Part shown: piece after piece, positions 52,068 to 59,846 of the stretch
How the letters are laid out: each line of letters begins with the position of its first letter
How positions within the stretch are numbered: the first letter of the stretch is position 1
Translations under genes and position numbers: made by a program
Assembly (NCBI RefSeq): GCF_008017535.1
Contig: NZ_VRUA01000008.1
Location: 94,746-158,745, forward strand
Reading direction: 5' to 3'
Length of the DNA stretch: 64,000 bases
From: Ottowia flava
GTDB taxonomy: Bacteria; Pseudomonadota; Gammaproteobacteria; Burkholderiales; Burkholderiaceae_C
The notes under the pieces: model-generated
Seen by the model: the letters and a program-made list of their open reading frames with translations, nothing else
Database searches by the model: none
What the model was told of the DNA's origin: nothing

Positions 52068-52676
52068 TCAGTCGGTCGTTTGCGCCGCCTCGGCCGGTGC
52101 CGCAGCAGGCTTGCCGCCACCGCCACCCGGCTTCTTGCGCGCGGGCGCCAGCATCATGATCATCTGGCGGCCTTCCAGCTTCGGGAACTGCTCGACCGAC
52201 ACAATGTCGACCAGTTCGTCCCGAATGCGGTTCAGCAGCGCCAGGCCGAGTTCCTGGTGCGTGATTTCGCGACCGCGGAAGCGCAGCGTGACCTTGACTT
52301 TGTCGCCATCCGCCAGAAAACGGCGGATATTGCGCATCTTGATGTTGAAATCGCCGTCGTCGGTGCCAGGGCGGAACTTGACTTCCTTGATCTCGATGAC
52401 CGTTTGCTTGGCCTTCGCTTCGGCGGCTTTCTTCTGCTCGAGGTACTTGAACTTGCCGTAATCCATCAACCGGCAAACCGGCGGATTGGCCGTGGCCACG
52501 ACTTCGACCAAGTCCACGTCGTACTCACCCGCAAGGCGCAAGGCCTCCTGGATGGGCACCACGCCCAGTGGCTCGTTCTCGGGCCCGTTCAGGCGGACCT
52601 CGGGGGCCATGATTTCTCGATTCAGACGGTGCGCGCGCTCCTCACGATGGCGGCGGTCACGGAAATTCGTAGCGAT
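52068..52676 (-). CDS. infC: Translation initiation factor IF-3, with non-canonical ATC start
   Basis: A 202-residue IF-3 when read from the ATC at 52676: the N-terminus then reads [20 protein letters not shown], which aligns with the family N-domain start before [16 protein letters not shown]. The first ATG (52608-52610) would delete these conserved residues. GAGG lies about 10 nt before the ATC, and an in-frame TGA just above it excludes any longer form. IF-3 genes are known to use rare starts (AUU in E. coli) for autoregulation. Later features are [27 protein letters not shown] and [14 protein letters not shown]. The C-terminal Gly/Ala/Pro tail of about 20 residues is extra. Confidence 0.95.
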   Translation of the reverse strand: MATNFRDRRHREERAHRLNREIMAPEVRLNGPENEPLGVVPIQEALRLAGEYDVDLVEVVATANPPVCRLMDYGKFKYLEQKKAAEAKAKQTVIEIKEVKFRPGTDDGDFNIKMRNIRRFLADGDKVKVTLRFRGREITHQELGLALLNRIRDELVDIVSVEQFPKLEGRQMIMMLAPARKKPGGGGGKPAAAPAEAAQTTD

Positions 52677-52763
52677 GGTGTCGATTCCTCAAGTCAAGAT
52701 GCTATGCTCTGCATAGCGGATACCGCCCGTACGACGCGGACCAAAGCTGGTTTTGAATAAAAA

Positions 52764-54671
52764 TCAAGCTTTAGCAGTAATGTCCGATGCGATGCGGTCC
52801 ATGAACGCTTGCAAGGGCATCACACCGAGGTCCTGGTTGCCCCGGGCGCGCACTGCGACGGCGCCAGCTTCCCGCTCCTTGTCGCCGACGACCAGGATAT
52901 AAGGCAGCTTTTGCAGTGAATGCTCCCGTATTTTATACGTAATCTTCTCGTTACGCAGATCGGTCTCCACCCGCAAGCCCTTGTCGCGCAGCGTTTTTGC
53001 CACGCTTTGCACGTAATCGGACTGGGCATCGGTGATGCCGGTGACCACCACCTGCACCGGTGACAGCCACACCGGGAGCGCTCCGGCGTAGTGCTCGATC
53101 AGCATGCCTATGAAACGCTCCAGGCTGCCGACGATGGCGCGGTGCAGCATGATGGGTCGGTGGCGGGCACCGTCCTCGCCGACGTATTCAGCGTCCAGGC
53201 GCTCGGGCATGTTCGGGTCGACCTGCATGGTGCCGCACTGCCATTCCCGGCCCAGGGCATCCTTCAGCGTGTACTCGATCTTCGGGCCGTAGAACGCGCC
53301 CTCGCCCGGGCTGATCTGGAATTCGCAGCCCGAGGCGCGCAGACCTTCCATCAGCGCCTGCTCGGCCTGGTCCCAGCTTTCTTCCGAGCCGATGCGCTGC
53401 TCCGGCCGCGTGGCGACCTTGTAGATGATGTCCGTGAAGCCAAAGTCCTTGTAGACCTTTTGCAGCAAGGTCGTGTAGGCCGTGCATTCGGCCTGGATCT
53501 GGTCGGGTGTGCAGAAGATGTGCCCATCGTCCTGCGTGAAGCCGCGCACGCGCATGATGCCGTGCAGCCCGCCGCTGGGCTCGTTGCGGTGGCAGTTGCC
53601 GAACTCGCCGTAGCGCAGCGGCAGGTCGCGGTAGCTTTTCACGCCCTGCTTGAAGATGAGGATGTGGCCGGGGCAGTTCATCGGCTTGAGCGCGTAATCG
53701 CGCTTTTCGCTCTCGGTGACGAACATGTTCTCGCGGTACTTGTCCCAGTGGCCGGTCTTCTCCCACAGCGACTTGTCCAGGATCTGCGGCCCCTTGACCT
53801 CCTGGTACCCGTTGTCGTTGTAGACGTGGCGCATGTACTGCTCCACCTGCTGCCACAGCGTCCAGCCTTTCGGGTGCCAGAACACCGTGCCGGGCGAATG
53901 CTCGTCGATGTGGAACAGGTCCAGTTCCTTGCCCAGCTTGCGGTGGTCGCGCTTCTCGGCCTCTTCCAGCATGTGCAGGTAATTCTGCAACTCGTCCTTG
54001 CTCGACCACGCCGTGCCGTAGATGCGCTGCAGCATCTCGTTACGGTGATCGCCGCGCCAGTAGGCACCCGCCACCTTCATCAGTTTGAAGTGTTTGAGCT
54101 TGCCCGTGCTCGGCACGTGCGGACCGCGGCACAGGTCTTCAAAAGCGCCTTCGCGGTACAGCGAAACGTCTTCGTTGGTCGGAATGCTGGCGATGATCTC
54201 GGCCTTGTAGGCCTCCCCCAGGCCTTTGAAGTACGCCACCGCTTCGTCACGCGGCAGCACGCGGCGCACCACGGGCTCGTCCTTGGCGGCCAGTTCGGCC
54301 ATCTTCTTCTCGATGGCGATCAGGTCTTCCGGCGTGAAGGGGCGCTTGTAGCTGAAGTCGTAGAAGAAGCCGTTGTCGATGACCGGGCCGATGGTGACCT
54401 GCGCTTCCGGGAACAGCTCCTTGACGGCATAGGCCAGCAAGTGGGCGGTGGAGTGGCGGATCATCTCCAGCCCATCCGGGTCCTTGGCCGTGACGATCGA
54501 CAGCTTCGCGTCCTGCGCGATCGGGTAGCTGGTGTCGACCAGCTTGCCGTCCACCTTGCCGCCCAGGGCGGCCTTGGCCAGGCCGGCGCCGATCGACTGG
54601 GCGACCTCGGCCACGGTCACCGGGCCGGGGAATTCGCGTTGCGAACCGTCGGGAAGCGTGATTTGAACCAT
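52764..54671 (-). CDS. thrS: Threonyl-tRNA synthetase
   Basis: A 635-residue class II synthetase. An N-terminal TGS domain ([20 protein letters not shown]) and editing domain with [10 protein letters not shown] precede the catalytic core, which has motif 1 to 3 signatures including [13 protein letters not shown] (zinc-binding Cys) and [19 protein letters not shown]; the C-terminal anticodon domain has [16 protein letters not shown]. It is 87 bp upstream of infC, the usual order. A terminator lies in its leader. Confidence 0.98.
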   Translation of the reverse strand: MVQITLPDGSQREFPGPVTVAEVAQSIGAGLAKAALGGKVDGKLVDTSYPIAQDAKLSIVTAKDPDGLEMIRHSTAHLLAYAVKELFPEAQVTIGPVIDNGFFYDFSYKRPFTPEDLIAIEKKMAELAAKDEPVVRRVLPRDEAVAYFKGLGEAYKAEIIASIPTNEDVSLYREGAFEDLCRGPHVPSTGKLKHFKLMKVAGAYWRGDHRNEMLQRIYGTAWSSKDELQNYLHMLEEAEKRDHRKLGKELDLFHIDEHSPGTVFWHPKGWTLWQQVEQYMRHVYNDNGYQEVKGPQILDKSLWEKTGHWDKYRENMFVTESEKRDYALKPMNCPGHILIFKQGVKSYRDLPLRYGEFGNCHRNEPSGGLHGIMRVRGFTQDDGHIFCTPDQIQAECTAYTTLLQKVYKDFGFTDIIYKVATRPEQRIGSEESWDQAEQALMEGLRASGCEFQISPGEGAFYGPKIEYTLKDALGREWQCGTMQVDPNMPERLDAEYVGEDGARHRPIMLHRAIVGSLERFIGMLIEHYAGALPVWLSPVQVVVTGITDAQSDYVQSVAKTLRDKGLRVETDLRNEKITYKIREHSLQKLPYILVVGDKEREAGAVAVRARGNQDLGVMPLQAFMDRIASDITAKA

Positions 54672-55018
54672 GAGAAACCTTCAGAAATCGTTCGGGAAAC
54701 GTCGCCAAAAACAGGCAACGGGCAACAAAAAAGCGCGGCCTTAAGCCGCGCTTGGTTCATTTTTCATAGCACCCTGCGCTTGCTGGGCACCATCAAAACC
54801 GCTAACGTGGCTTAGATCAGGCTCCTTGCCGAGGTAGTTCGCGGTGTCATAACCAAGCTGCCTTTCTCGCCCTTATCCAGTGGATGTTGGTGCGCTGCCT
54901 CACTTGCGCGAGGAGCGAAACCTGCAGATTTTAACCGCTGCTCGCCAGTTGTGCAGCGGGCGGCTTCTTGCGTGGCCGGGCAGCCAGTTGTTCGGCGTCG
55001 GCAGCGCATCTTGCCGCG
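54672..55018 (-). promoter_or_regulatory. thrS leader region with possible attenuator
   Basis: This 347-bp stretch holds no sizeable gene. It contains a strong minus-strand terminator (54725-54753) only about 55 nt before thrS, and above it a 12-codon frame (54850-54812) with three Thr codons (MTPRTTSARSLI). A weak repeat-like fragment lies at about 54764-54795. The short gap leaves little room for a promoter after the terminator, which suggests transcription attenuation of thrS. This is a hypothesis. Confidence 0.4.
54725..54753 (-). terminator. Rho-independent terminator in the thrS leader
   Basis: AAGCGCGGC-N5-GCCGCGCTT, a 9-bp perfect stem, followed on the minus strand by six T. Confidence 0.85.
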
Positions 55019-55333
55019 CTACTCGGCGTGCACGATCTCGCCGCTCGCGTTGTCGACCAGCACCGGCGTTTCAAAGTAGGTCAGCCGTGGCTCGGTGCCG
55101 TATTTTTCCTTGACGAAGGCGCGCCACGCGCCGTCGTACACGCGCTCGGCGGCGGCGCGCGACGCCCACAGGTACACGCCGCCGGCGGTCTGGCCATCTT
55201 CCGACAGCACGTAGTACTTGCGGATCAGCCCGTCCATGCCCAAGTAGCGCGGTGCGGTGCTGGCGAAGATGGCTTTGGCCTGCGCCACGGTGATGGGTTG
55301 GGGCAGGCTGAATTGAACCAGGGCGGTGATCAT
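55019..55333 (-). CDS. YdhR-like putative monooxygenase (104 aa)
   Basis: A ferredoxin-fold (alpha+beta barrel) protein of the YdhR family: ALVQFSLPQPITVAQAKAIFASTAP, then GLIRKYYVLSEDGQTAGGVYLWASRAAAERVYDG and EPRLTYFETPVLVDN. Family members are called mono-oxygenases by fold, but the activity is unproven. Start at 55333. It is the gene upstream of the thrS leader, from which the terminator separates it. Confidence 0.8.
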   Translation of the reverse strand: MITALVQFSLPQPITVAQAKAIFASTAPRYLGMDGLIRKYYVLSEDGQTAGGVYLWASRAAAERVYDGAWRAFVKEKYGTEPRLTYFETPVLVDNASGEIVHAE

Positions 55334-55440
55334 CGGGGCGTGTCTCCACAAAAGGCCCGTCCCTGCGACGCTGCGCGCCGCGGCAGGGCCGTGCCACGCA
55401 GCCTAGCACGCGACACGCATCGGCAGATGGCGCAAGCGAT

Positions 55441-55497
55441 TTACTATGAATTCAGTAGCTGCCTGCGCAGGTTTATCTAGAGACAGCGCCTGATTTG
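55441..55497 (-). repeat. Dispersed repeat, copy 21
   Basis: TATGAATTCAGTAGCTGCC, TGCGCAGGTTTATCTAGAGA, CAGCGCCTGATTT. Lies between aceA and the YdhR-like gene. Confidence 0.85.
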
Positions 55498-55532
55498 ATT
55501 GGAAATTCGACCACACGGCGTCTGAAAAGAGA

Positions 55533-55556
55533 AAAGCCACGGCAGGCCGTGGCTTT
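55533..55556 (-). terminator. Terminator after aceA
   Basis: AAAGCCACGG-N4-CCGTGGCTTT, 10-bp perfect stem followed on the minus strand by TCTCTTTTC, about 50 nt after the aceA stop. Confidence 0.8.
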
Positions 55557-55607
55557 CTTGTCTCCTCCGGGTCCGGCGCGCCGCTGGGCAGCGCGCGGGC
55601 AGGAAGA

Positions 55608-56936
55608 TCAGTGGAACTGCTCTTCTTCGGTCGAACCGGCCAGCGCCTTGACGCTGGAAGAGCCGCCCTGGATCACGGTGGTCACGTCGTCGAAGTAACC
55701 GGCGCCCACTTCCTGCTGGTGCGACACGAAGGTGTAACCCTTGTCGCGCGCGGCGAATTCGGGTTCCTGGATCATTTCCACGTAGTGCTTCATGCCCTCG
55801 CCCTGCGCGTACTCGTGGGCGAACTTGAAGGTGTTGTACCAGTTGCTGTGGATACCGGCCAGCGTGATGAACTGGAACTTGTAGCCGAGCGCCGACAGGT
55901 CTTCCTGGAACGAGGCGATCTGCTTGTCGTTCAGGTTCTTCTTCCAGTTGAAGGACGGCGAGCAGTTGTAGCTCAGCAGCTTGCCCGGGCACTCTTTCAG
56001 CACGGCCTGGGCGAATTCGCGGGCAAAGCCGATGTCCGGCGTGCCGGTTTCGCACCACACCAGGTCGGCGTAAGGGGCGTAGGCGATGCCGCGGCTGATG
56101 GCCTGCTCCAGACCGTTCTTGACGCGGTAGAAGCCTTCTTGCGTGCGCTCGCCGGTCAGGAAGGCCTGGTCGTTGGCGTCGTGGTTGCTGGTGATCAGGT
56201 TGGCAGCTTCGGCGTCGGTGCGGGCCAGCACGATGGTGGGCACGCCCATCACGTCGGCGGCAAAGCGCGCGGCGATCAGCTTTTCAACGGCTTCACGCGT
56301 CGGCACCAGCACCTTGCCACCCATGTGGCCGCACTTCTTGACGGCGGCCAGCTGGTCTTCAAAGTGCACGCCGGCAGCGCCTGCCTGGATCATGTTCTTC
56401 ATCAGCTCGAACGCGTTCAGCACGCCACCGAAACCGGCTTCGGCATCGGCCACGATCGGTAGGAAGTAGTCGATGAAGTCCTTATCGCCGGGGTTGGTGC
56501 CACGCGACCACTGGATCTCGTCAGCGCGGGTGAAGGTGTTGTTGATGCGGCGCACCATGGTCGGCACCGAGTCGTAGGCGTACAGCGACTGGTCGGGGTA
56601 CATGGTTTCGCTGGTGTTGCCGTCGGCGGCGACTTGCCAGCCCGACAGGTACACGGCTTCCAGGCCTGCCTTGGCCTGCTGCATGGCCTGGCCGGCGGAG
56701 ATGGCGCCGAAGGCGTTCACGTAGCCCTTCTTGGCATCGCCGTTGATCTTTTCCCACAGCTTCTCGGCGCCGCGCTGAGCCAGCGTGTATTCAGGGCGCA
56801 GGCTGCCGCGCAGACGCACCACGTCGGCGGCTGAATAGCCGCGCTTGACGCCTTTCCAGCGCGGGTTGTTGGCCCAGTCTTTTTCCAGGGCGGCGACTTG
56901 CTGTTCGCGGCTGAGTTGTTGGTTCGAGTTCGGCAT
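55608..56936 (-). CDS. aceA: Isocitrate lyase
   Basis: A 442-residue glyoxylate-bypass enzyme splitting isocitrate to succinate and glyoxylate. The active-site loop is KKCGHMGGKVLVPT with the catalytic Cys; SGWQVAADGN, FVDDQLA-type GVHFEDQLAAVKKCGH, NCSPSFNWKKNL and LAGIHSNWYN are further family marks. The start at 56936 (MPNSNQQLSREQQ) fits the usual length. No malate synthase is adjacent. The upstream region has a pair of inverted 12-bp motifs that may be an operator. Confidence 0.97.
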   Translation of the reverse strand: MPNSNQQLSREQQVAALEKDWANNPRWKGVKRGYSAADVVRLRGSLRPEYTLAQRGAEKLWEKINGDAKKGYVNAFGAISAGQAMQQAKAGLEAVYLSGWQVAADGNTSETMYPDQSLYAYDSVPTMVRRINNTFTRADEIQWSRGTNPGDKDFIDYFLPIVADAEAGFGGVLNAFELMKNMIQAGAAGVHFEDQLAAVKKCGHMGGKVLVPTREAVEKLIAARFAADVMGVPTIVLARTDAEAANLITSNHDANDQAFLTGERTQEGFYRVKNGLEQAISRGIAYAPYADLVWCETGTPDIGFAREFAQAVLKECPGKLLSYNCSPSFNWKKNLNDKQIASFQEDLSALGYKFQFITLAGIHSNWYNTFKFAHEYAQGEGMKHYVEMIQEPEFAARDKGYTFVSHQQEVGAGYFDDVTTVIQGGSSSVKALAGSTEEEQFH

Positions 56937-57034
56937 GTGGGTGCTCCAGAAATGAAAGAGGAAACTGAAAGCGGCGGGTGGGAACCGGTGGCTGTTGCCG
57001 GGCGATTCGGTGGCGTCGTGGGGCAATCATAACT

Positions 57035-57074
57035 CTTGTATAAGACCTGATCGGATTCTTATGTCTTATACAAG
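57035..57074. promoter_or_regulatory. Paired operator-like motif upstream of aceA
   Basis: CTTGTATAAGAC at 57035-57046 and its exact reverse complement GTCTTATACAAG at 57063-57074. Each half is itself nearly palindromic (TCTTGTATAAGA type), like sites of GntR-family regulators. It lies about 100-140 bp before the aceA start. Confidence 0.6.
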
Positions 57075-57193
57075 ACTTATTTTTCATTCATACAAATCAA
57101 TCACTTAAAGTTTATTTATCTCATTGTGAAAATTCATCTCCCATATTGAGAAAAAATGCTGCGGCGCCGCAATAGAATTTTTTGCAATGCAGC

Positions 57194-57222
57194 AATTAGA
57201 TTTCTTGATGTGAAATCTAATT
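57194..57222. promoter_or_regulatory. Perfect 11-bp dyad in the aceA/EamA gap
   Basis: AATTAGATTTC-N7-GAAATCTAATT. Could be an operator or an mRNA stem-loop; no poly-T follows, so a terminator is unlikely. Confidence 0.5.
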
Positions 57223-57472
57223 CAGTGCAACTTGCGCGCTTCGGCGGAAGCTGACCGGCCACGAAGACCGGAGTGCCGGCGCAACCCAACCCCACGCAGC
57301 AAGCCCTTTCAGCTTGCGCAGGTCTCATGGCAGGCGGCCTACGGGCGTGGTTCGTTAAGCGCGGCCCCATTCAAGCCTCACCAGCGCCTGTCTCACCGCC
57401 CATGCGCAGCATCAGGGCGGGCTGCTGCTCACGTATATTCGCGCTCACCTCCGCCCGAGACTGCCACCCAAG

Positions 57473-58420
57473 ATGTCCAACGCCCGACCGCTCGCCTACC
57501 TGGCCCTGGGCACGTCCATGGCGCTGGTGGGCACCTATGTGGCCCTGTCCAAGCCGCTGGCGGCGGCGTTTCCCGTGATGCTGCTGGCGTGGTTGCGCTT
57601 TGGCATGGGCGGCATCGCGATGCTGCCGTGGCTGAAGAAGCCCGCCGACGAACCGCCGATGACGGCGCAGACGCGGCGCCTGCTGTTTCTGGAATCGTTC
57701 CTGGGCAATTTCCTGTTCACGCTGTGCATGATCAGCGGCGTCAAGCTGACCACAGCGGTATCCGCCAGTGTGATCATGGCCGCGATTCCGGCGGCGGTGG
57801 CGCTGCTGTCCTGGATCTTCCTGCGCGAGCGCGTCGCACCCCGCGTGTGGGCGGGCGTGGCCTGCGCGGTGCTCGGCATCGGCCTGCTGTCGCTATCAAA
57901 AACGCAGCTGTCTGCGCACGCTGGTGCAGCGCCGGACGCCAATAACGCTCACAACCTGGTATGGCTGGGCAACCTGCTGCTGATCGCCGCTGTGTTCTGC
58001 GAAGCCAGCTATGCGGTGATCGGCAAGAAGTTGACGGGCAGTTTGACGCCGCGGCGCATCAGCGCGCTGATCAACCTGTGGGGCTTTGTGCTAAGCACGC
58101 CCATGGGTTTGTGGCTGGCGTTCGGATTTGACTTTGGCGCCGTCACGGCGAGCACCTGGGTGCTGTTGGTCTTTTATTCGCTGGCGGCCTGCATGTGGTC
58201 GGTATGGCTGTGGATGACCGGGCTGAAGCACGTGCCCGCCGCGCAGGCCGGCGTCTTCACGGTGCTGCTGCCGATCAGTGCAGCGGTGGTCGGCGTGCTG
58301 GCCTTGGGTGAAAAGATGGACGGCACGCAGTTGATCGCCTTCGGCCTCGCCCTGGCCGGCGTGGTGCTGGCCACCCTGCCCTCACGCGTGGCGCTGCGGG
58401 TGCGGCCACGCAAGGACTGA
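57473..58420 (+). CDS. EamA/DMT family transporter
   Basis: A 315-residue inner-membrane drug/metabolite transporter with ten hydrophobic segments in two EamA halves (first VALSKPLAAAFPVMLLAWLRFG, LFTLCMISGVKLTTAVSASVI; second AAVFCEASYAVIGKKL, HVPAAQAGVFTVLLPISAAVVGVLALGEKM). The substrate is unknown. The loop between the halves (about 141-157, SKTQLSAHAGAA) is encoded by a partial dispersed repeat. Confidence 0.88.
   Translation: MSNARPLAYLALGTSMALVGTYVALSKPLAAAFPVMLLAWLRFGMGGIAMLPWLKKPADEPPMTAQTRRLLFLESFLGNFLFTLCMISGVKLTTAVSASVIMAAIPAAVALLSWIFLRERVAPRVWAGVACAVLGIGLLSLSKTQLSAHAGAAPDANNAHNLVWLGNLLLIAAVFCEASYAVIGKKLTGSLTPRRISALINLWGFVLSTPMGLWLAFGFDFGAVTASTWVLLVFYSLAACMWSVWLWMTGLKHVPAAQAGVFTVLLPISAAVVGVLALGEKMDGTQLIAFGLALAGVVLATLPSRVALRVRPRKD
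57893..57940 (-). repeat. Dispersed repeat, copy 22 (partial), inside the EamA gene
   Basis: GCTATCAAAAACGCAGCTGT, CTGCGCACGCTGGTGCAG. In frame in the loop between the two EamA halves. Confidence 0.6.
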
Positions 58421-58497
58421 AGATCACTGTGGATGGGTCACAGCGGCGGCCGCTCAAGGACCATGCGCAGCTTTCGTCCGCGCATTCTCGCTACCTT

Positions 58498-58556
58498 ACT
58501 GATAGCTGCTTGCGCTGATCCATGTAGGGCTGCAAGCCGATTTCATATAAAAATTA
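58498..58556 (-). repeat. Dispersed repeat, copy 23
   Basis: TACTGATAGCTGCTTGCGCT, GATCCATGTAGGGCTGCAAG, CCGATTTCATAT. Lies between the EamA and rraA genes. Confidence 0.85.
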
Positions 58557-58586
58557 CGCGAACTCGCCCGGCGCCGAACATCACGC

Positions 58587-59087
58587 TCAGAGCAGCGCGC
58601 GATCCGCCACCACGATGCCGTCTTCATCGGCGTAAAGCCAATCGCCCGGGCGCACCCACACGCCTTGCAACTGCACCGGCACGTCGGCCTGACCTTCTCC
58701 GCGCTTGTCGGTGCGCAGCGGGTTGAGCGCCAGCGCACGGATCGGCACGCCGGCGGCGCGCAACTCGGCCACGTCGCGCACGCAGCCATCGACCACGATG
58801 CCGGCCCAGCCGTTCTTGGCCGCCGCCACCGCCAGATTGCCGCCGACCAGCGCGCGCCGCAGCGAAGCGCCACCGTCGACCACCAGCACGCGGCCTTCGC
58901 CTGGCAGGTTCACCGCTTCGCGCACCCGCGAGTTGTCTTCCGGGCAGCGCAGCGTATACACACGGCCGCTGAAGGGCTGCAACGCGCCGAAGTCGCGAAA
59001 CACCGGCGGCAGCACGCGAAACGCGCCCGAGGTGTCGCCCTCATGGGCATCGCACAGGTCACAGGTGGCAAAGGCAAGAGTGCTCAA
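58587..59087 (-). CDS. rraA: RNase E activity regulator RraA / HMG aldolase family
   Basis: A 166-residue trimeric RraA-fold protein: FATCDLCDAHEGD, GGRASF-region equivalent FGALQPFSGRVYTLRC, RVLVVDGGASLRRALVGGNLA, GCVRDVAELRAAGVPIRALALNP and DWLYADEDGIVVA. It may inhibit RNase E or act as a 4-hydroxy-4-methyl-2-oxoglutarate aldolase (the GG..LRRAL and D of GCVRD residues of the aldolases are present). I prefer a TTG start at 59087 with GGAG 7 nt before it; an ATG at 59132 gives 15 extra residues without a ribosome site. Confidence 0.88.
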   Translation of the reverse strand: MSTLAFATCDLCDAHEGDTSGAFRVLPPVFRDFGALQPFSGRVYTLRCPEDNSRVREAVNLPGEGRVLVVDGGASLRRALVGGNLAVAAAKNGWAGIVVDGCVRDVAELRAAGVPIRALALNPLRTDKRGEGQADVPVQLQGVWVRPGDWLYADEDGIVVADRALL

Positions 59088-59330
59088 AGGAGGTCTCCAG
59101 AATTCAAAGAGTTCTTCAGATGCAGAAAGCATACCGAAGCCAGATGCGACCGAACTCCGTCTGAACGCGCTTCATTCGCGCGGCTTCCAAGCACCGGCCC
59201 ACACGCTGCCAACCGTCACCAAAAGTCACAGTTCGCCCTCGGAAACCTCCCATGTGCGCGAAAAGTTCGCGAACGCGGTGCCAGCGGGAGGAAAAAGCAA
59301 CATCCAACTGCGAAAAACCCCAATTTCCCC

Positions 59331-59359
59331 TTGGAACGGTGCTACTTATCCAGTAGCAT
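59331..59359 (+). promoter_or_regulatory. Candidate sigma-70 promoter of the SWIB gene
   Basis: TTGGAA-N17-TAGCAT about 80 bp before the SWIB start, overlapped by a small dyad GCTAC-N7-GTAGC (59341-59357). The rest of the 349-bp gap from rraA shows nothing clear. Confidence 0.4.
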
Positions 59360-59436
59360 CCGTCTCAGCCAAGCAGGGTGCAAACACCCGAGACAAGGCG
59401 AGGAAGTTCAGAACCCGATAAAGAGGATCAACAAAC

Positions 59437-59733
59437 ATGGCAACTGCAAAGAAAGCTCCGGCCAAGACGGCTGCACCGGCCAAGCGCGCCCCCAGCGCCG
59501 CCTTCATGAAGCCGATGACGCCCAGCCCGGCGCTGGCCGCGGTGATCGGCAATAAGCCGATGCCCCGCACCGAAGTCACCAAGAAGGTGTGGGAATACAT
59601 CAAGGCCCACAACCTGCAAGACGCTGCCAACAAGCGCAACATCAACGCCGACGCCAAGCTGAAGGAAATTTTCAAGAAGCCGCAGGTCACGATGTTCGAG
59701 ATGACCAAGCTGATCAGCGCACACCTGTCCTGA
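59437..59733 (+). CDS. SWIB/MDM2 domain protein (98 aa)
   Basis: A small basic protein. An N-terminal Lys/Ala/Pro tail (ATAKKAPAKTAAPAKRAP), like histone H1, precedes the SWIB domain (MTPSPALAAVIGNKPMPRTEVTKKVWEYIKAHNLQD to VTMFEMTKLISAHL). SWIB proteins of this type are found in chlamydiae and many betaproteobacteria and may affect DNA topology. A GAGG lies 12 nt before the ATG, and a strong terminator follows. Confidence 0.92.
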   Translation: MATAKKAPAKTAAPAKRAPSAAFMKPMTPSPALAAVIGNKPMPRTEVTKKVWEYIKAHNLQDAANKRNINADAKLKEIFKKPQVTMFEMTKLISAHLS

Positions 59734-59762
59734 TCAACGCAAGGCGTCTCGCCCAATAAAAA

Positions 59763-59786
59763 ACCGGCCCCAGGGCCGGTTTTTTT
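59763..59786 (+). terminator. Terminator after the SWIB gene
   Basis: ACCGGCC-N4-GGCCGGT stem followed by seven T on the plus strand. Confidence 0.9.
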
Positions 59787-59846
59787 GTGCGCGCCAACCA
59801 GATGAATCGACGCAGCGCGGTCCGCCCCGCGCGGCAGCGTCGCTGC

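Larger units (their letters stand above)
56937..57472. promoter_or_regulatory. AT-rich region between aceA and the EamA gene
   Basis: 536 bp between divergent genes, with a strongly AT-rich centre (about 57030-57225) in an otherwise GC-rich region. It holds a pair of inverted 12-bp motifs (57035-57074) and an 11-bp perfect dyad (57194-57222), both described separately. No gene is evident. The region is the likely promoter of aceA. Confidence 0.6.

Noticed and set aside
54764..54795. Dispersed repeat copy in the thrS leader
   Set aside because: Only ATAGC and CCTGCGCTTGC-like parts agree; too weak to list as a copy.
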